Positions 42,625 through 52,573 of a stretch of DNA of 56,899 bases are shown piece after piece. This DNA is from QQVM01 sp035341855. Lineage in GTDB: Bacteria; Bacteroidota; Bacteroidia; AKYH767-A; 2013-40CM-41-45. Location of the stretch: positions 1-56,899 of the forward strand of contig DAOQWA010000017.1 in assembly GCA_035341855.1 (NCBI GenBank), in the 5' to 3' direction. Position 1 is the stretch's first letter. Each line of letters starts with the position of its first letter. A program made the position numbers and the translations under genes. The notes beneath the pieces are model-generated. The model ran no database searches. It saw nothing but the letters and a program-made list of their open reading frames with translations, and had not been told where the DNA came from.

Positions 42625-45600
42625 TTATCTTATCAAACTAACTCTACCGGTATATCTATACTGTCGATCATCCATGTCTTTTGCAAGAATAATGTATAGA
42701 TACACATCCATTTGACAAGGTTTTTCAGAGCCGTCTTTCTTGCCATTCCATGCCTGGATTTCATCGGATGAATGAAAGATCTCTAATCCCCATCGATCCA
42801 GAATTGTCATTTCAATTTCTTTTGCACTAATTGTAAGTGGAAAGAATGATTCATTTATTCCGTCACCGTTAGGTGTAAATGCATTAGGAATGAAAATTGC
42901 AAATTCACCCTTGACTCGCACCGGCTTATAAGTTGTATCCACACAGCCATGTATGCTCTCCGAGATAAGACGAACGATGTAGGTGCCTGTGTCTTTATAT
43001 GTGTGCTGAGGGTCTTTGAGATAGGATTCCGGACTTTCATCTCCGAAGTCCCAGACATATTTTACAGTTTCGCTACTTGCATCGCTAAATGAAATATTAG
43101 GTTCTTGTAAAGAAGCAACATCCGGATTAGTGTAAAAATCGGCTACAGGTAAACTATATACTCTTACGGCCTGTGGAAACACCACAGATGAACTGCAATT
43201 TCTTGAATCAGTGACATGGTGACTTACCGTGTAATCGCCGGGTTTGAAGTAGGTGTGTTGTGGTTTTGATTCAAGTGAAGTATTTCCATCACCAAAATTC
43301 CATTGATGTGATACTATGCTTTGATTGGACATGCTCATTGAGAATGGAACCGTTAATGGAACACATCCACTCACCGGAACAGGAATAAATAATGGATCCG
43401 GATTAGGATTGACAACTACAGCATGAATTGCATGTTGTGGCGGGGTACCACAGTTATCATTAACTGTCACAGTATAGTTACTGGTTACTTCAGGCTGCAC
43501 AGAGATTATTGACTGTGTTTCTCCTGTAGACCATATATAATTATACGGCTCGCCGTTTCCACCGACTGCATTGGCAGATAATGTCGCGGTCCCACCTTCG
43601 CATATTGAATCTGTACCGGTAAGGATTGCGATCAATGCAGGTTTAACCAACACATATATGGAATCAGACTTGCTGCTGCATCCTCTGTCATCTGTTACTC
43701 TTACAATATAGTATGCACTTTGCATCGGATTGACATATTGCGTTTGTGAGTATACTCCATTGCTCCAATGATAAGTATATGGAGCAATACCACCGGCACC
43801 TTGTGCAGATATTTGAGTACTTTGACCAATACATATTGTTGGATCAGGTGAAATCTGTAAGCGTAGTGGTGATGGTTCTCTGATGAATACGGAGTTGCTT
43901 TTCATGCAACCATTTTGATCACTGATAGAAACTGTATATAGTCCGGCTCCTACCTGATTAATAGTTGCGCCTGAGTGTCCATCGTTCCAAGTGTATGAGT
44001 ATGGAGGAATTCCACCTGTACAGATTACATTTGCACTTCCGTCACTGCCGCCGAAACAACTCACATCGGTACTGTTTATGATAGTTTCAATTTCTGTTGG
44101 TTGGTTTATTTGAATCGTATGTTGCTTACTGCATCCATGTAGATCCCTAATCTCTACAACATAGCTTCCTGCAGATAAATTTGAGGCAATTGAATCAATT
44201 CCACCTGTCACCGGCCAACTGTAACCATATGGTGCGGTTCCACCGGATACATATATTGTTGCGTACCCATTATTACCACCATAACATGAAACATCTTGTT
44301 CGGTGGCAGTGATTGATAGATCGAGGGGTTCGCTTATGCTCGTAAGGTTCGTTTCTGAACATCCGTGAGCATCAGTAACTATTACGGAATAGTTTCCTGC
44401 ACTTAATCCGTTTGCCTGATTAGATGTTGAACCGTTGGACCAATTATATGTATAGCCCGGCGTACCTCCTGAACACTGTGCAATACCCTGTCCGTCAGTT
44501 CCATTATAACAACTTACAGGAGTAGAAATTGTTCGAAGTATTAATGCATTGGGCTGTGTTATTGTTACTGATGAAGTAGTGATACAGCCATTATAGTCAG
44601 TTATAGTTGAAGAATAAGTTCCACTAAGTAGTTGAGTGAGGTTTTGTCCGGTCTGTCCGTTCGACCATTGGTATGTATACGGTGCAGTACCACCGCTGAT
44701 GTTCAAACTTGCAGTTCCGTCATTTTTTCCATAGCAAGTGGCAGGTGAAGAAGTACTATGCGCTATGAGTGCCGGAGGTTCGTTGACTGTAAAAGAAAGG
44801 GCTGTAACGCAATTATTGGAATCTCTGATCGTGACAGAATAATTTCCTGCCGATAAATTTGAAACTCCGGCTCCTGAAGATCCTGAAGATGACCATTGGT
44901 ATGTGAATGGAGGTACACCATTGCTGACCGCTACCGTTGCCTGACCATCATTTCCTCCTTTGCAACTGACAGGATCAAGTGAGCTGATGTTTGCATTTGG
45001 ACCACTTGTATTTGATACGGCTACTGAAGATGATATTGTGCAATTTTTTGCATCTGTAACAATAACCTGATATGATCCTGAGCTGATATTATTCAAGGTT
45101 GCTGAACCTGAAGCACCGGTGCTCCAAACATAGTCTAAAGGACGTGTTCCACCGGAGACATTCACTGTTGCAGATCCATTTGAAAGACCGCAACCAGCAG
45201 GTGTACTTGTATTGTTTATTCCAAGAGGCGGTGGTTGTGAAATATTCACAGATATAGTTTCTTCACAGTTATTAGCGTCGTGTATCGTAATAGTGTAGAT
45301 TCCTGTATCCAGGTTATGTGCAGAATCTCCGCTTCCTCCATATGGTGACCAGGAGAAGTGATAAGGGCTAATTCCCCCTGCAACAGATATTTTTGCTGTC
45401 CCGTCGTTTCCTCCATAACAACTAACCATTGAGGAACTTAAAATACTTCCATGTAATGCTGCTGGACTACCTACAGTATAATTAGTGTTAGAAGTACAAG
45501 AGTTTGCATCGGTGACTATGAGATTGTATGATCCTGCAGCTAAGTTGCTGACGTGACTGCTGCCGGGGCCGGTGCCTGTCCAGTTATAGGCGTATGGTGG

Positions 45601-48600
45601 TGTTCCTCCTGAAGTGACTACAGATATTTGTCCATCACTTCCTCCGAAGCAACTAACCGGTGTGCCGAATCCCAATACCGATAAAGCAGGAGCTTGTGTG
45701 ATATTTATATTTAAAGTCACTTCGCAATTATTGGCATCCCTCACAAGAACAGTATAGTTGCCTGCAGAGAGTCCTGATACTGTTGGAGCATTAATGGAAT
45801 TATGTGACCAGATATATGTGATTGGTGCAGTACCCCCTGAACTTGTGACTGTAGCAGAACCATCGCTCCCCCCAAAACAAGAAACGTTACGTACGTTTGA
45901 GATACTCGCTGAAGGACCTGAAGCATTTGAAACTATAATGGTATCTGTCAATGAGCAATTGTTTGCATCATAAACAGATACTCTGTAGACACCCGAAGGT
46001 ATGTTCGATAGGTTTGATATTGATACTCCACCAGGATTCCATGAATAGGTATATGGTGTTGTTCCTCCACTGACTGTTACTGATGCCATTCCATTCGATA
46101 AACTACATGTGGAAGGAACTGAAGATGGAGTTAAGTTCAGAGCAGATGGCTGATTAATTATGACCGAACATGTACCGATACATCCGTTTGCATCTGTGAT
46201 TTGAACTGAATATGATCCTGCCGACAAACCCGTTGCCGTTGACGAGTTAATGCCAATAGATGTCCAAAGATAAGTATAAGGAGATGTGCCTCCGCTGGCT
46301 GTTATTGTTGCACTCCCATCACTGCCTCCGTAGCAACTTACGTCTGATGAACTAAGCACTGTGCCAATAATTGATGCAGGTGACGAGATTGTGCCTGAAG
46401 AAAGAGAAGTACAACCATGCTGATCTGTGACAAGAACGGAATAGGTGCCATCTGCCAATCCTGACATAATGGAATTTGTCGAAACACCTGCTTGCCAATT
46501 ATAAATATAAGGTGCCGTGCCGCCACTGACGTTTGCAGATACCTGACCACTGTTACCGCCTGAGCAAAGATTATTTATAGAAGAAATTTGTAAGTTTAAA
46601 GCTGTTGGTTGGAGGACGCTTAGTTGTAAACCGGTAGCGCAATTGTTCGCATCTGTAATTGTTACAGAGTAATTTCCTGCTAGTAGATTTGATGCTGTCG
46701 CTGAGCTTCCGGAAGTATGTGACCATTGATATGTGAACGGAGCTGTTCCGCCACTCACATTTACTGCAGCAGAACCATTGTTTCCGCCATTGCAAAGAAC
46801 ATGACTGATAGAGGATACTGCAGCCGAGGGTCCGCTACTATTTGAAACCGCAACGGAAGAATTGATCAAACAATTATTCGCGTCACGAACACTTACCTGG
46901 TATGATCCTGCGGGAATATTTGATAATGTAGATGTAGTAGATGTTCCTGAAGACCATGAGTAAGTGTATGGAGATACTCCTCCCGAAACATTAACACTTG
47001 CAGACCCATTGCTGAGTCCGCAACCGGCAGGCTGTGTACTATAACCAAGTGTTAATTCCGTTGGTTGATTTATATTTATATTTAGTACTTGATTGCAATT
47101 ATTTGCATCACGAATTGTGACTTGATAAAATCCTGTATCCAGACCTGTAGCAGTTGAATTTGTTCCACCATAAGGTTGCCATAGATATGTATAAGGCGGC
47201 GTTCCGCCGGAAACAGATACGGATGCTGTTCCATCATTCCCATTATGACATTTTACTGCTGTTGTACTGAAGATACTTGCACTCAATGCACTTGCTGATG
47301 CAACTGCATTTGTACATAATGTGCTACAGCCATACTGATCCGTAACTCGTGCGGTATATGTTCCGGAACTAATCCCATTTATTGTTGCTGTGGTCGCTCC
47401 GCCCGGAAGCCAGGTATATGTATAAGGCGGAGTCCCGCCGCTGGCAAATACACTTGTCTGACCATCATTTCCACCGAAGCAGCTAATAGGCATTGAAGAA
47501 CCGGAACTTGTCAGAGGTTGCGGCTGAGTAATCGTGAATGGTGAACTGTGGATACAGTTGTTTGCATCACGAATTTGGACGGAATAATTTCCTGCACTTA
47601 AATTATTTATTGTAGATGTTGTTGAGCCTGCGTTTGACCACAAATATGTGAAAGGAGCTGTGCCATTGTTAACAGTTATTGTAGCCGAACCATTGGATCC
47701 ACCATAACAAGTGACATGATTGATTGAACTCAGCGTAGAAGTCGGACCGTTTATATTGCTGACAAGCACTTGAGCATTCGCAACACAGTTTTGTGCATCC
47801 AGGATATTAACCTGATATGTCCCTGCAGAGATGTTACTTATTGTGGAACCGGTTGCTCCACCAGGATTCCAGGAGTATCTATAGGGTTCTGTTCCGCCGC
47901 TAACACTAATACTTGCAGAACCATTACTGTTGCCACATGTTGAAGATGTTGCTGTGGTGAGCGGATTTATTGGAGGAGGTTCTGCTATGTTCAGGTTGAT
48001 CGTTTGTGTACAATTTCTGGAATCTCTTACGGTAACCATGTATGCACCTGCAGAGAGACCTGTGGCTGTTGCAAGAGTTCCACCGGATGGGCTCCAAGTA
48101 TATGTATAAGGGGCAGTTCCACCGGATGCACCAACAGTTGCAGACCCACTGCTACCACCATTGCACCTGACATCAGTAGTGCTGAGGATGGTTCCACTGA
48201 CTGATGTTGGTGATCCAACCGTGCTACCGGATGTAACTGTACAGCCATACAGGTCTGTGACTCTTACACTGTAACTACCCGACATGATCCCTGTTATCGA
48301 AGATGTTGTTTGATTTCCCGGTGTCCACAAATATTGATATGGTCCGGTACCGTTGGCAACTACACTGGCACTTCCGCTTGCTGATCCTGCGCATTGAACC
48401 GGCATAGAGCTTGCAGTAGCAGATAAGGGCGGGACAATAATACTGTAGGAGTAAGTTTGTGATCCATAACTAGGACAGTTGTCATCAATCACGGTTACTG
48501 TAAATGTATATGGAGTACTTCGTGCCTCAGCCAATGTAGGAGTCCAGTTAAATGTGCCGACCGGTCTGGAACCGCCGGTTGTGTTCAATGTAGCTCCTGC

Positions 48601-49620
48601 AATTCCCCAGTTCCAGTCCATACTAACATTTTGATTGCTGTTTCCATCAGCTGAAAAAATATTAAAGCTGAGAGGTACTCCCGGGCAAGCTGCTATGGTA
48701 TAATTGTTTGTTCCGTTTATTCCTGAAGCCGTTGGTAGCAAATTGGAACAGGCTTGTGTGTATACCTGCATATCCCGGACGACAGAACCTATGAGCACTC
48801 CATTACGGTACTCACGAACCAGGATGGCCATCACACCTACTTCAATACTTGTTGGATTAAGAACGATGTCTCCAGTCGGGGAAAGAGTTAGTGGAGGAGA
48901 AGAGCTGATCGGATTGGTTGCAGAATACGGTGGTGTAAATACAACATTTGTACCGGCTGCAGATCTCGGAGGAATGAATGAATAGACTATTGAATCACCA
49001 TCAATATCGAAGGCTCCGTGATTATAATGAAAAGGTTGTCCGATGCAAAAAAATGCAACAGGAAGGTTGGAGAATAGAGGCGAGGAATTTCTTGGTGCAT
49101 TCAGATTATTCAACGTCGCCTCGATATATGTTGCAGGTGCGCCCGAACAATTGGGAGGGCTAAAGGTGAGTGTTGTAATCGCACAGTTTCTGCAACAAAT
49201 GGCATAACCGAAGACCCAATCAGTACATTGGGCTGGGAGTGTAACGTTTCCAATGTATTCATACTTTTGTATACCCGGACTGGTACCGCCGGTACAGGTG
49301 GTGGCAGAAGAATTGCAAGGTTGAGTTATTTCTTGTCCGGTTCCCGGTTTTTTATCTAAGGTCACATTCAAATTGTAACCACAGTTTACGGATCTGTAAT
49401 TTATTGAAACATTGTTCGGGGCTGTGATACCGGAACAGTCTCTGTATAGGGTGAGTTCCAGTTCAAAGGTATTTCCACTTATCCAGGTATAGGTCAGGTC
49501 AGCTCCACTAATATGAGTTGCATAAAGTTGTTTCGGTGAAGCAGCAAATAGTATTACAATTCCAAGAACAAAAATGGTTCTTTGAGCTAAGGATCTTAGA
49601 TTTGTGGAAGAGAATTTCAT
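42625..49620 (-). CDS. Giant SprB-like repeat adhesin with T9SS type B (gliding-associated) C-terminal domain
   Basis: A 2331-residue surface protein (from the ATG at 49620; a GTG eleven codons upstream is an alternative). After a signal peptide (ending QLYA) comes an N-terminal domain of ~370 residues starting THISGADLTYTW, cysteine-rich (YRDCSG, CCRNC), common in Bacteroidota adhesins. Residues ~400-1917 are 20 SprB-type repeats of ~76 residues, each with a C[YF]GGxDGSA start and SGGTAPYTYxW core. Two Ig-like segments and two PKD domains (WNFGDGN, WDFGDES) follow. The last ~90 residues are the gliding motility-associated type B sorting domain: IPNAFTPNGDGINESFF, ILDRWGLEIF, WNGKKDG. SprB moves along the cell surface in gliding flavobacteria; here adhesion or gliding is likely, but not proven. 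Confidence 0.95.
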   Translation of the reverse strand: MKFSSTNLRSLAQRTIFVLGIVILFAASPKQLYATHISGADLTYTWISGNTFELELTLYRDCSGITAPNNVSINYRSVNCGYNLNVTLDKKPGTGQEITQPCNSSATTCTGGTSPGIQKYEYIGNVTLPAQCTDWVFGYAICCRNCAITTLTFSPPNCSGAPATYIEATLNNLNAPRNSSPLFSNLPVAFFCIGQPFHYNHGAFDIDGDSIVYSFIPPRSAAGTNVVFTPPYSATNPISSSPPLTLSPTGDIVLNPTSIEVGVMAILVREYRNGVLIGSVVRDMQVYTQACSNLLPTASGINGTNNYTIAACPGVPLSFNIFSADGNSNQNVSMDWNWGIAGATLNTTGGSRPVGTFNWTPTLAEARSTPYTFTVTVIDDNCPSYGSQTYSYSIIVPPLSATASSMPVQCAGSASGSASVVANGTGPYQYLWTPGNQTTSSITGIMSGSYSVRVTDLYGCTVTSGSTVGSPTSVSGTILSTTDVRCNGGSSGSATVGASGGTAPYTYTWSPSGGTLATATGLSAGAYMVTVRDSRNCTQTINLNIAEPPPINPLTTATSSTCGNSNGSASISVSGGTEPYRYSWNPGGATGSTISNISAGTYQVNILDAQNCVANAQVLVSNINGPTSTLSSINHVTCYGGSNGSATITVNNGTAPFTYLWSNAGSTTSTINNLSAGNYSVQIRDANNCIHSSPFTITQPQPLTSSGSSMPISCFGGNDGQTSVFASGGTPPYTYTWLPGGATTATINGISSGTYTARVTDQYGCSTLCTNAVASASALSASIFSTTAVKCHNGNDGTASVSVSGGTPPYTYLWQPYGGTNSTATGLDTGFYQVTIRDANNCNQVLNININQPTELTLGYSTQPAGCGLSNGSASVNVSGGVSPYTYSWSSGTSTTSTLSNIPAGSYQVSVRDANNCLINSSVAVSNSSGPSAAVSSISHVLCNGGNNGSAAVNVSGGTAPFTYQWSHTSGSSATASNLLAGNYSVTITDANNCATGLQLSVLQPTALNLQISSINNLCSGGNSGQVSANVSGGTAPYIYNWQAGVSTNSIMSGLADGTYSVLVTDQHGCTSLSSGTISSPASIIGTVLSSSDVSCYGGSDGSATITASGGTSPYTYLWTSIGINSSTATGLSAGSYSVQITDANGCIGTCSVIINQPSALNLTPSSVPSTCSLSNGMASVTVSGGTTPYTYSWNPGGVSISNLSNIPSGVYRVSVYDANNCSLTDTIIVSNASGPSASISNVRNVSCFGGSDGSATVTSSGGTAPITYIWSHNSINAPTVSGLSAGNYTVLVRDANNCEVTLNINITQAPALSVLGFGTPVSCFGGSDGQISVVTSGGTPPYAYNWTGTGPGSSHVSNLAAGSYNLIVTDANSCTSNTNYTVGSPAALHGSILSSSMVSCYGGNDGTAKISVAGGISPYHFSWSPYGGSGDSAHNLDTGIYTITIHDANNCEETISVNISQPPPLGINNTSTPAGCGLSNGSATVNVSGGTRPLDYVWSTGASGSATLNNISSGSYQVIVTDAKNCTISSSVAVSNTSGPNANISSLDPVSCKGGNDGQATVAVSNGVPPFTYQWSSSGSSGAGVSNLSAGNYSVTIRDSNNCVTALSFTVNEPPALIAHSTSSPATCYGKNDGTASLNISGGTAPYTYQWSNGQTGQNLTQLLSGTYSSTITDYNGCITTSSVTITQPNALILRTISTPVSCYNGTDGQGIAQCSGGTPGYTYNWSNGSTSNQANGLSAGNYSVIVTDAHGCSETNLTSISEPLDLSITATEQDVSCYGGNNGYATIYVSGGTAPYGYSWPVTGGIDSIASNLSAGSYVVEIRDLHGCSKQHTIQINQPTEIETIINSTDVSCFGGSDGSANVICTGGIPPYSYTWNDGHSGATINQVGAGLYTVSISDQNGCMKSNSVFIREPSPLRLQISPDPTICIGQSTQISAQGAGGIAPYTYHWSNGVYSQTQYVNPMQSAYYIVRVTDDRGCSSKSDSIYVLVKPALIAILTGTDSICEGGTATLSANAVGGNGEPYNYIWSTGETQSIISVQPEVTSNYTVTVNDNCGTPPQHAIHAVVVNPNPDPLFIPVPVSGCVPLTVPFSMSMSNQSIVSHQWNFGDGNTSLESKPQHTYFKPGDYTVSHHVTDSRNCSSSVVFPQAVRVYSLPVADFYTNPDVASLQEPNISFSDASSETVKYVWDFGDESPESYLKDPQHTYKDTGTYIVRLISESIHGCVDTTYKPVRVKGEFAIFIPNAFTPNGDGINESFFPLTISAKEIEMTILDRWGLEIFHSSDEIQAWNGKKDGSEKPCQMDVYLYIILAKDMDDRQYRYTGRVSLIR
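43870..48420 (-). repeat. Array of 20 SprB repeats with a ~915-bp four-unit super-repeat
   Basis: Twenty in-frame repeats of ~228 bp encode the SprB-type units of the adhesin. The first 16 fall into four sets of four distinguishable unit types: one with VTDxxGC and a GSILSS-like linker, one with VRDANNC and NINQP, one with CGLSNGSA and VSNxSGP, and one with a CxGGxNGSA start and a TITQP-like end. Corresponding Cys-Gly motifs recur about every 915 bases (near 47705, 46790, 45875 and 44958). The last four repeats do not follow the order strictly. This shows growth by duplication of a four-repeat block. Confidence 0.85.
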
Positions 49621-49927
49621 AGTATAAAATGCCTTGAAAATCAGCTTTTTCACAAATGGACAGGCTTGATCCCCAGGCTACTCTTTCAGACGAAATTGAT
49701 TTCATCGAGTTGAATGAATTTCAAGTTCTTTCTTACAAAGGATTCAAGAATGTAGAATTGTATTAAAAGAGGCCGTTTCGGGAATTCTTGACCGTGATCT
49801 GTTCAGTAATTGTTTAAAAGTTGGATTCTTCAGCTTGAAATTCAAGTAATTTGGCAGAATCCGGATGTTCATTACATCTGTATTCTGATGGAAAAGCGTC
49901 AACTTATTAACCGGCTATTTTAATTCA
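49621..49927. other. Intergenic gap between divergent adhesin and kinase-like genes
   Basis: This 307-base gap should hold both divergent promoters. I find no exact TAnnTTTG element on either strand. A short inverted repeat, CTTGAA-A-TTCAAG (49834-49846), lies about 82 bases before the + strand gene and is followed by TAATTTG, a -7-like box one base short. No RNA gene or further coding frame is convincing. Confidence 0.4.
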
Positions 49928-50956
49928 ATGAATTCTATTTCTAAAAAAAAATTAAGCTATAGGATCAAGGAAGAACTGTTCATTTACCTTGATGATTTTG
50001 GGCGTGTAGAAACATTGCCATTTCGTTATCAGGATTTGCTGCGATTTAACTTCAGCATTCCTCTGTTAGATAAAACAGGAAAAGATACTTTGTGGGAAAC
50101 AGTTTTTTACCTGCCTGCGGAGACAGAAGAGTTGAACCAGCGTTTGGTACAAACTTATGCATTGATGAAAGTGGAAGGCGACATGCGACTGATGGAACAC
50201 TTATATGTCGACAGAATAGATTTTTGTCCTTTTGGAAATTCAAAGCCATTCCGCATTAGGATTAAAAACCAATTTAATGATAATTACGATTATTACTATG
50301 TGAAGCTTGCTGATGCTTCACGGGTATATGGTTTGGAATTTGAGGATTTGCTTTCTCCTAACCGGATCAATTTTTTGGTAGATGCGGATACTCTGGTCGA
50401 AGAACATATCATCGGTATCCCGGGTGATCAGTTTGTGAAAAATAATTTGTATGAAGCAGGAATTAACGAAACCCGTTTGGCAAAGGAATTTATAAAGTTC
50501 AATGAGCGTTGTTTTGTAAGGCTTTTAGGTGATATGAGATCCTATAACTTTGTCATTGACATGACACTGGATTTTGATGATACGCAATTTCGTTTTCGTG
50601 CCATAGATTTTGATCAGCAAAGTTATGAGGGCAGAAAGGCTTTATATCTCCCACAATATTTTAAAGAGAATAATCCTTATGTCGACTTATGTGTGAAATA
50701 CATAAATAAGGAAACGGCTAATCAGTACCAATTGGAAGAACGCTCCCTGATGGCTCGGAGACTTAAAATTGCACATTTCCGGATTGCTTCGCTTTTAGAA
50801 GTCATGGTGAAGGATACAGTATCCTTGATCGATAAAACCGACCAATTAAGGAATGAATTGGCAGATCACTATAAAAGGGATACATTTTTAAAGTGCCGTA
50901 ACATGGGGGAGATCATGCGACTCAGTCTAAATTTGCTTTTGGAACATTCCGCATAA
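49928..50956 (+). CDS. Uncharacterised protein with protein-kinase-like motifs
   Basis: A 342-residue soluble protein without signal peptide or membrane segment; I do not recognise a named family. Several parts resemble the protein-kinase-like (PKL) fold of HipA and aminoglycoside kinases. YYYVKLADASRVYGLEFED would give the beta-3 lysine (Lys126) and nearby glutamate (Glu137). HIIGIPGDQFVKN lies where the hinge region is expected. LLGDMRSYNFVID has the catalytic-loop spacing D-x4-N (Asp202, Asn207), and FRAIDFDQQSYEG would be the metal-binding aspartate (Asp227 or Asp229). The C-terminal third is helical. No glycine-rich loop is evident at the N-terminus. The gene stands alone, divergent from the adhesin. 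A small-molecule or protein kinase role is inference. Confidence 0.6.
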   Translation: MNSISKKKLSYRIKEELFIYLDDFGRVETLPFRYQDLLRFNFSIPLLDKTGKDTLWETVFYLPAETEELNQRLVQTYALMKVEGDMRLMEHLYVDRIDFCPFGNSKPFRIRIKNQFNDNYDYYYVKLADASRVYGLEFEDLLSPNRINFLVDADTLVEEHIIGIPGDQFVKNNLYEAGINETRLAKEFIKFNERCFVRLLGDMRSYNFVIDMTLDFDDTQFRFRAIDFDQQSYEGRKALYLPQYFKENNPYVDLCVKYINKETANQYQLEERSLMARRLKIAHFRIASLLEVMVKDTVSLIDKTDQLRNELADHYKRDTFLKCRNMGEIMRLSLNLLLEHSA

Positions 50957-51021
50957 AGATCATTGGAGGCTTGTTATTCAATTGATATTGGAAGAATATG
51001 TATCAAATCCCTTATTTAAAC

Positions 51022-51053
51022 TTGATTAAACCACCATTGAATTCATAAATTTG
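51022..51053 (+). promoter_or_regulatory. Bacteroidota-type promoter of the TolC/adaptor operon
   Basis: TTG at 51022-51024, a 21-base spacer and TAAATTTG at 51046-51053 match the consensus. The start codon of the TolC gene is at 51081, so the leader is about 20 bases. Confidence 0.65.
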
Positions 51054-51080
51054 AAGTAATTTGCGCGGAATATAAATTTT

Positions 51081-52514
51081 ATGAAAGTTAAGGCACTGGT
51101 ATTTTTAGCTTCAATCTGCTTGCTGATCCCGGTTTTGGGATTTGCTCAGGAGCAATGGGATCTTCAGCGATGTATTGATCATGCCCTTGAGAATAATATT
51201 CAGATTCGTCAGACCGAACTGACGACAGAATTGAATCAGCATTATAAATCTCAAAGTATTGCAAACCTTTTTCCAAGCTTAAATGGTTCTGCGTCGCAGA
51301 ATTATTACTATGGAAGAAGTATTGATCCATTCACCAATTCTTTCACAACAAGTCAGGTTAGATCAAATAATTTTGCAATAAGTAGTAGTATTTCCCTCTT
51401 CGAAGGATTCCAATTGCAGAATGCCTTGCGTCAAAGCCAGCTTAATTTTTTAAGTAGTCAGTTCGATCTTCAAAAGGTTCGAAATGATATTTCTTTAAAT
51501 GTCGTGACGTACTACCTTCAGGTGTTGTATAATAAAGAATTACTTAAGAACACAAAAGCCCAGGTTGAAGCGACCCGTGTACAAAGAGATAAGATCAGCA
51601 GGATGTTCGAACTTGGATCTCTGTCAAAAGGAAATCTATTGGATATGGAAGCACAGCTTGCATCAGATGAACTTCGTGAGGTGCAAGCACAAAGCTCTTA
51701 TGACCAATCATTACTTAACCTCAAGCAATTGTTGGAATTGAACCTTGACAACGAATTCGATATAAAAGAACCGGTGTTAAGTGACCCTGCTCTTCCGGCT
51801 GACCAGATGAATGTAAATGTTATTTATGCTGCTGCACTGACAACTCAACCTGACATCAGAAGCTATGAGCTAAGAGTGAAAAGTGCAGAAAAAGGATTGG
51901 CAATATCAAGGGGTGCCCGTTATCCGAGGCTGCAGTTATCTGGAAGCATTGGTACTAACTTCAGTACTTCCAGTCAGGATATAGTGGGTTACGAAATAAA
52001 TCCTCCAACTACAATATTTTCAGGCTTTACAGGCACCGGTGATTCAGTCTTTACTTTTATAAATAATACTGACCCAAAGTTTGAACAAACACCTTTTAGA
52101 GATCAGCTGGATAATAACCTTGGAAAATCTGTCGGATTTAGTTTGCAGGTTCCTTTATTTAACGGTTGGGCTGCAAAAACAAATGTAGCAAGGTCAAAAA
52201 TTAATCTAGAACAATCCCGGTTAAACCTCGATCAGACAAAAAAGAATATGATGAAAAGTGTACAGCAAGCCGTTTCGGATGCTTACTCTGCTTTTAAACG
52301 ATTCGAAGCCGGAGAAAAAAGTCAGAGAGCACTTAGTGAGTCGTTTGCTTTCAATCAGCAAAGGTATGATCTTGGACTTATCAGTTCATACGACTACCTT
52401 CTTGTAAAAAATAATCTGGCAAATGCAGAAGCGGACTTGTTACAAGCCAAATACGATTTTATCTTTCGATTGAAAATATTAGATTTCTATCAGGGTAAAC
52501 CTCTAAAATTCTAA
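51081..52514 (+). CDS. TolC-family outer-membrane efflux protein
   Basis: A 477-residue outer-membrane channel with a signal peptide (ending LGFAQ) and two OEP repeats. The first starts WDLQRCIDHALENNIQIRQT, the family hallmark, and contains the barrel part GSASQNYYYGRSIDPFTNSF. The second has RYPRLQLSGSIGTNFSTS and SLQVPLFNGWAAKTNVARSK. Long coiled-coil helices fill the remainder. It forms a trimeric tunnel across outer membrane and periplasm for an efflux or type I secretion pump. The periplasmic adaptor gene is 59 bases downstream. The inner-membrane pump is not in the window, so the substrate is unknown. Confidence 0.94.
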   Translation: MKVKALVFLASICLLIPVLGFAQEQWDLQRCIDHALENNIQIRQTELTTELNQHYKSQSIANLFPSLNGSASQNYYYGRSIDPFTNSFTTSQVRSNNFAISSSISLFEGFQLQNALRQSQLNFLSSQFDLQKVRNDISLNVVTYYLQVLYNKELLKNTKAQVEATRVQRDKISRMFELGSLSKGNLLDMEAQLASDELREVQAQSSYDQSLLNLKQLLELNLDNEFDIKEPVLSDPALPADQMNVNVIYAAALTTQPDIRSYELRVKSAEKGLAISRGARYPRLQLSGSIGTNFSTSSQDIVGYEINPPTTIFSGFTGTGDSVFTFINNTDPKFEQTPFRDQLDNNLGKSVGFSLQVPLFNGWAAKTNVARSKINLEQSRLNLDQTKKNMMKSVQQAVSDAYSAFKRFEAGEKSQRALSESFAFNQQRYDLGLISSYDYLLVKNNLANAEADLLQAKYDFIFRLKILDFYQGKPLKF

Positions 52515-52573
52515 GGTAATTTAGAGACTAAGCACTTATTATACACAGAATCAATTCTATCAACACAAGAATT

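Noticed and set aside
43870..48420. Periodic repeats as a possible CRISPR or satellite array
   Set aside because: The repeats are in frame, ~228 bp long and encode conserved SprB-type units; there are no short direct repeats with unique spacers.
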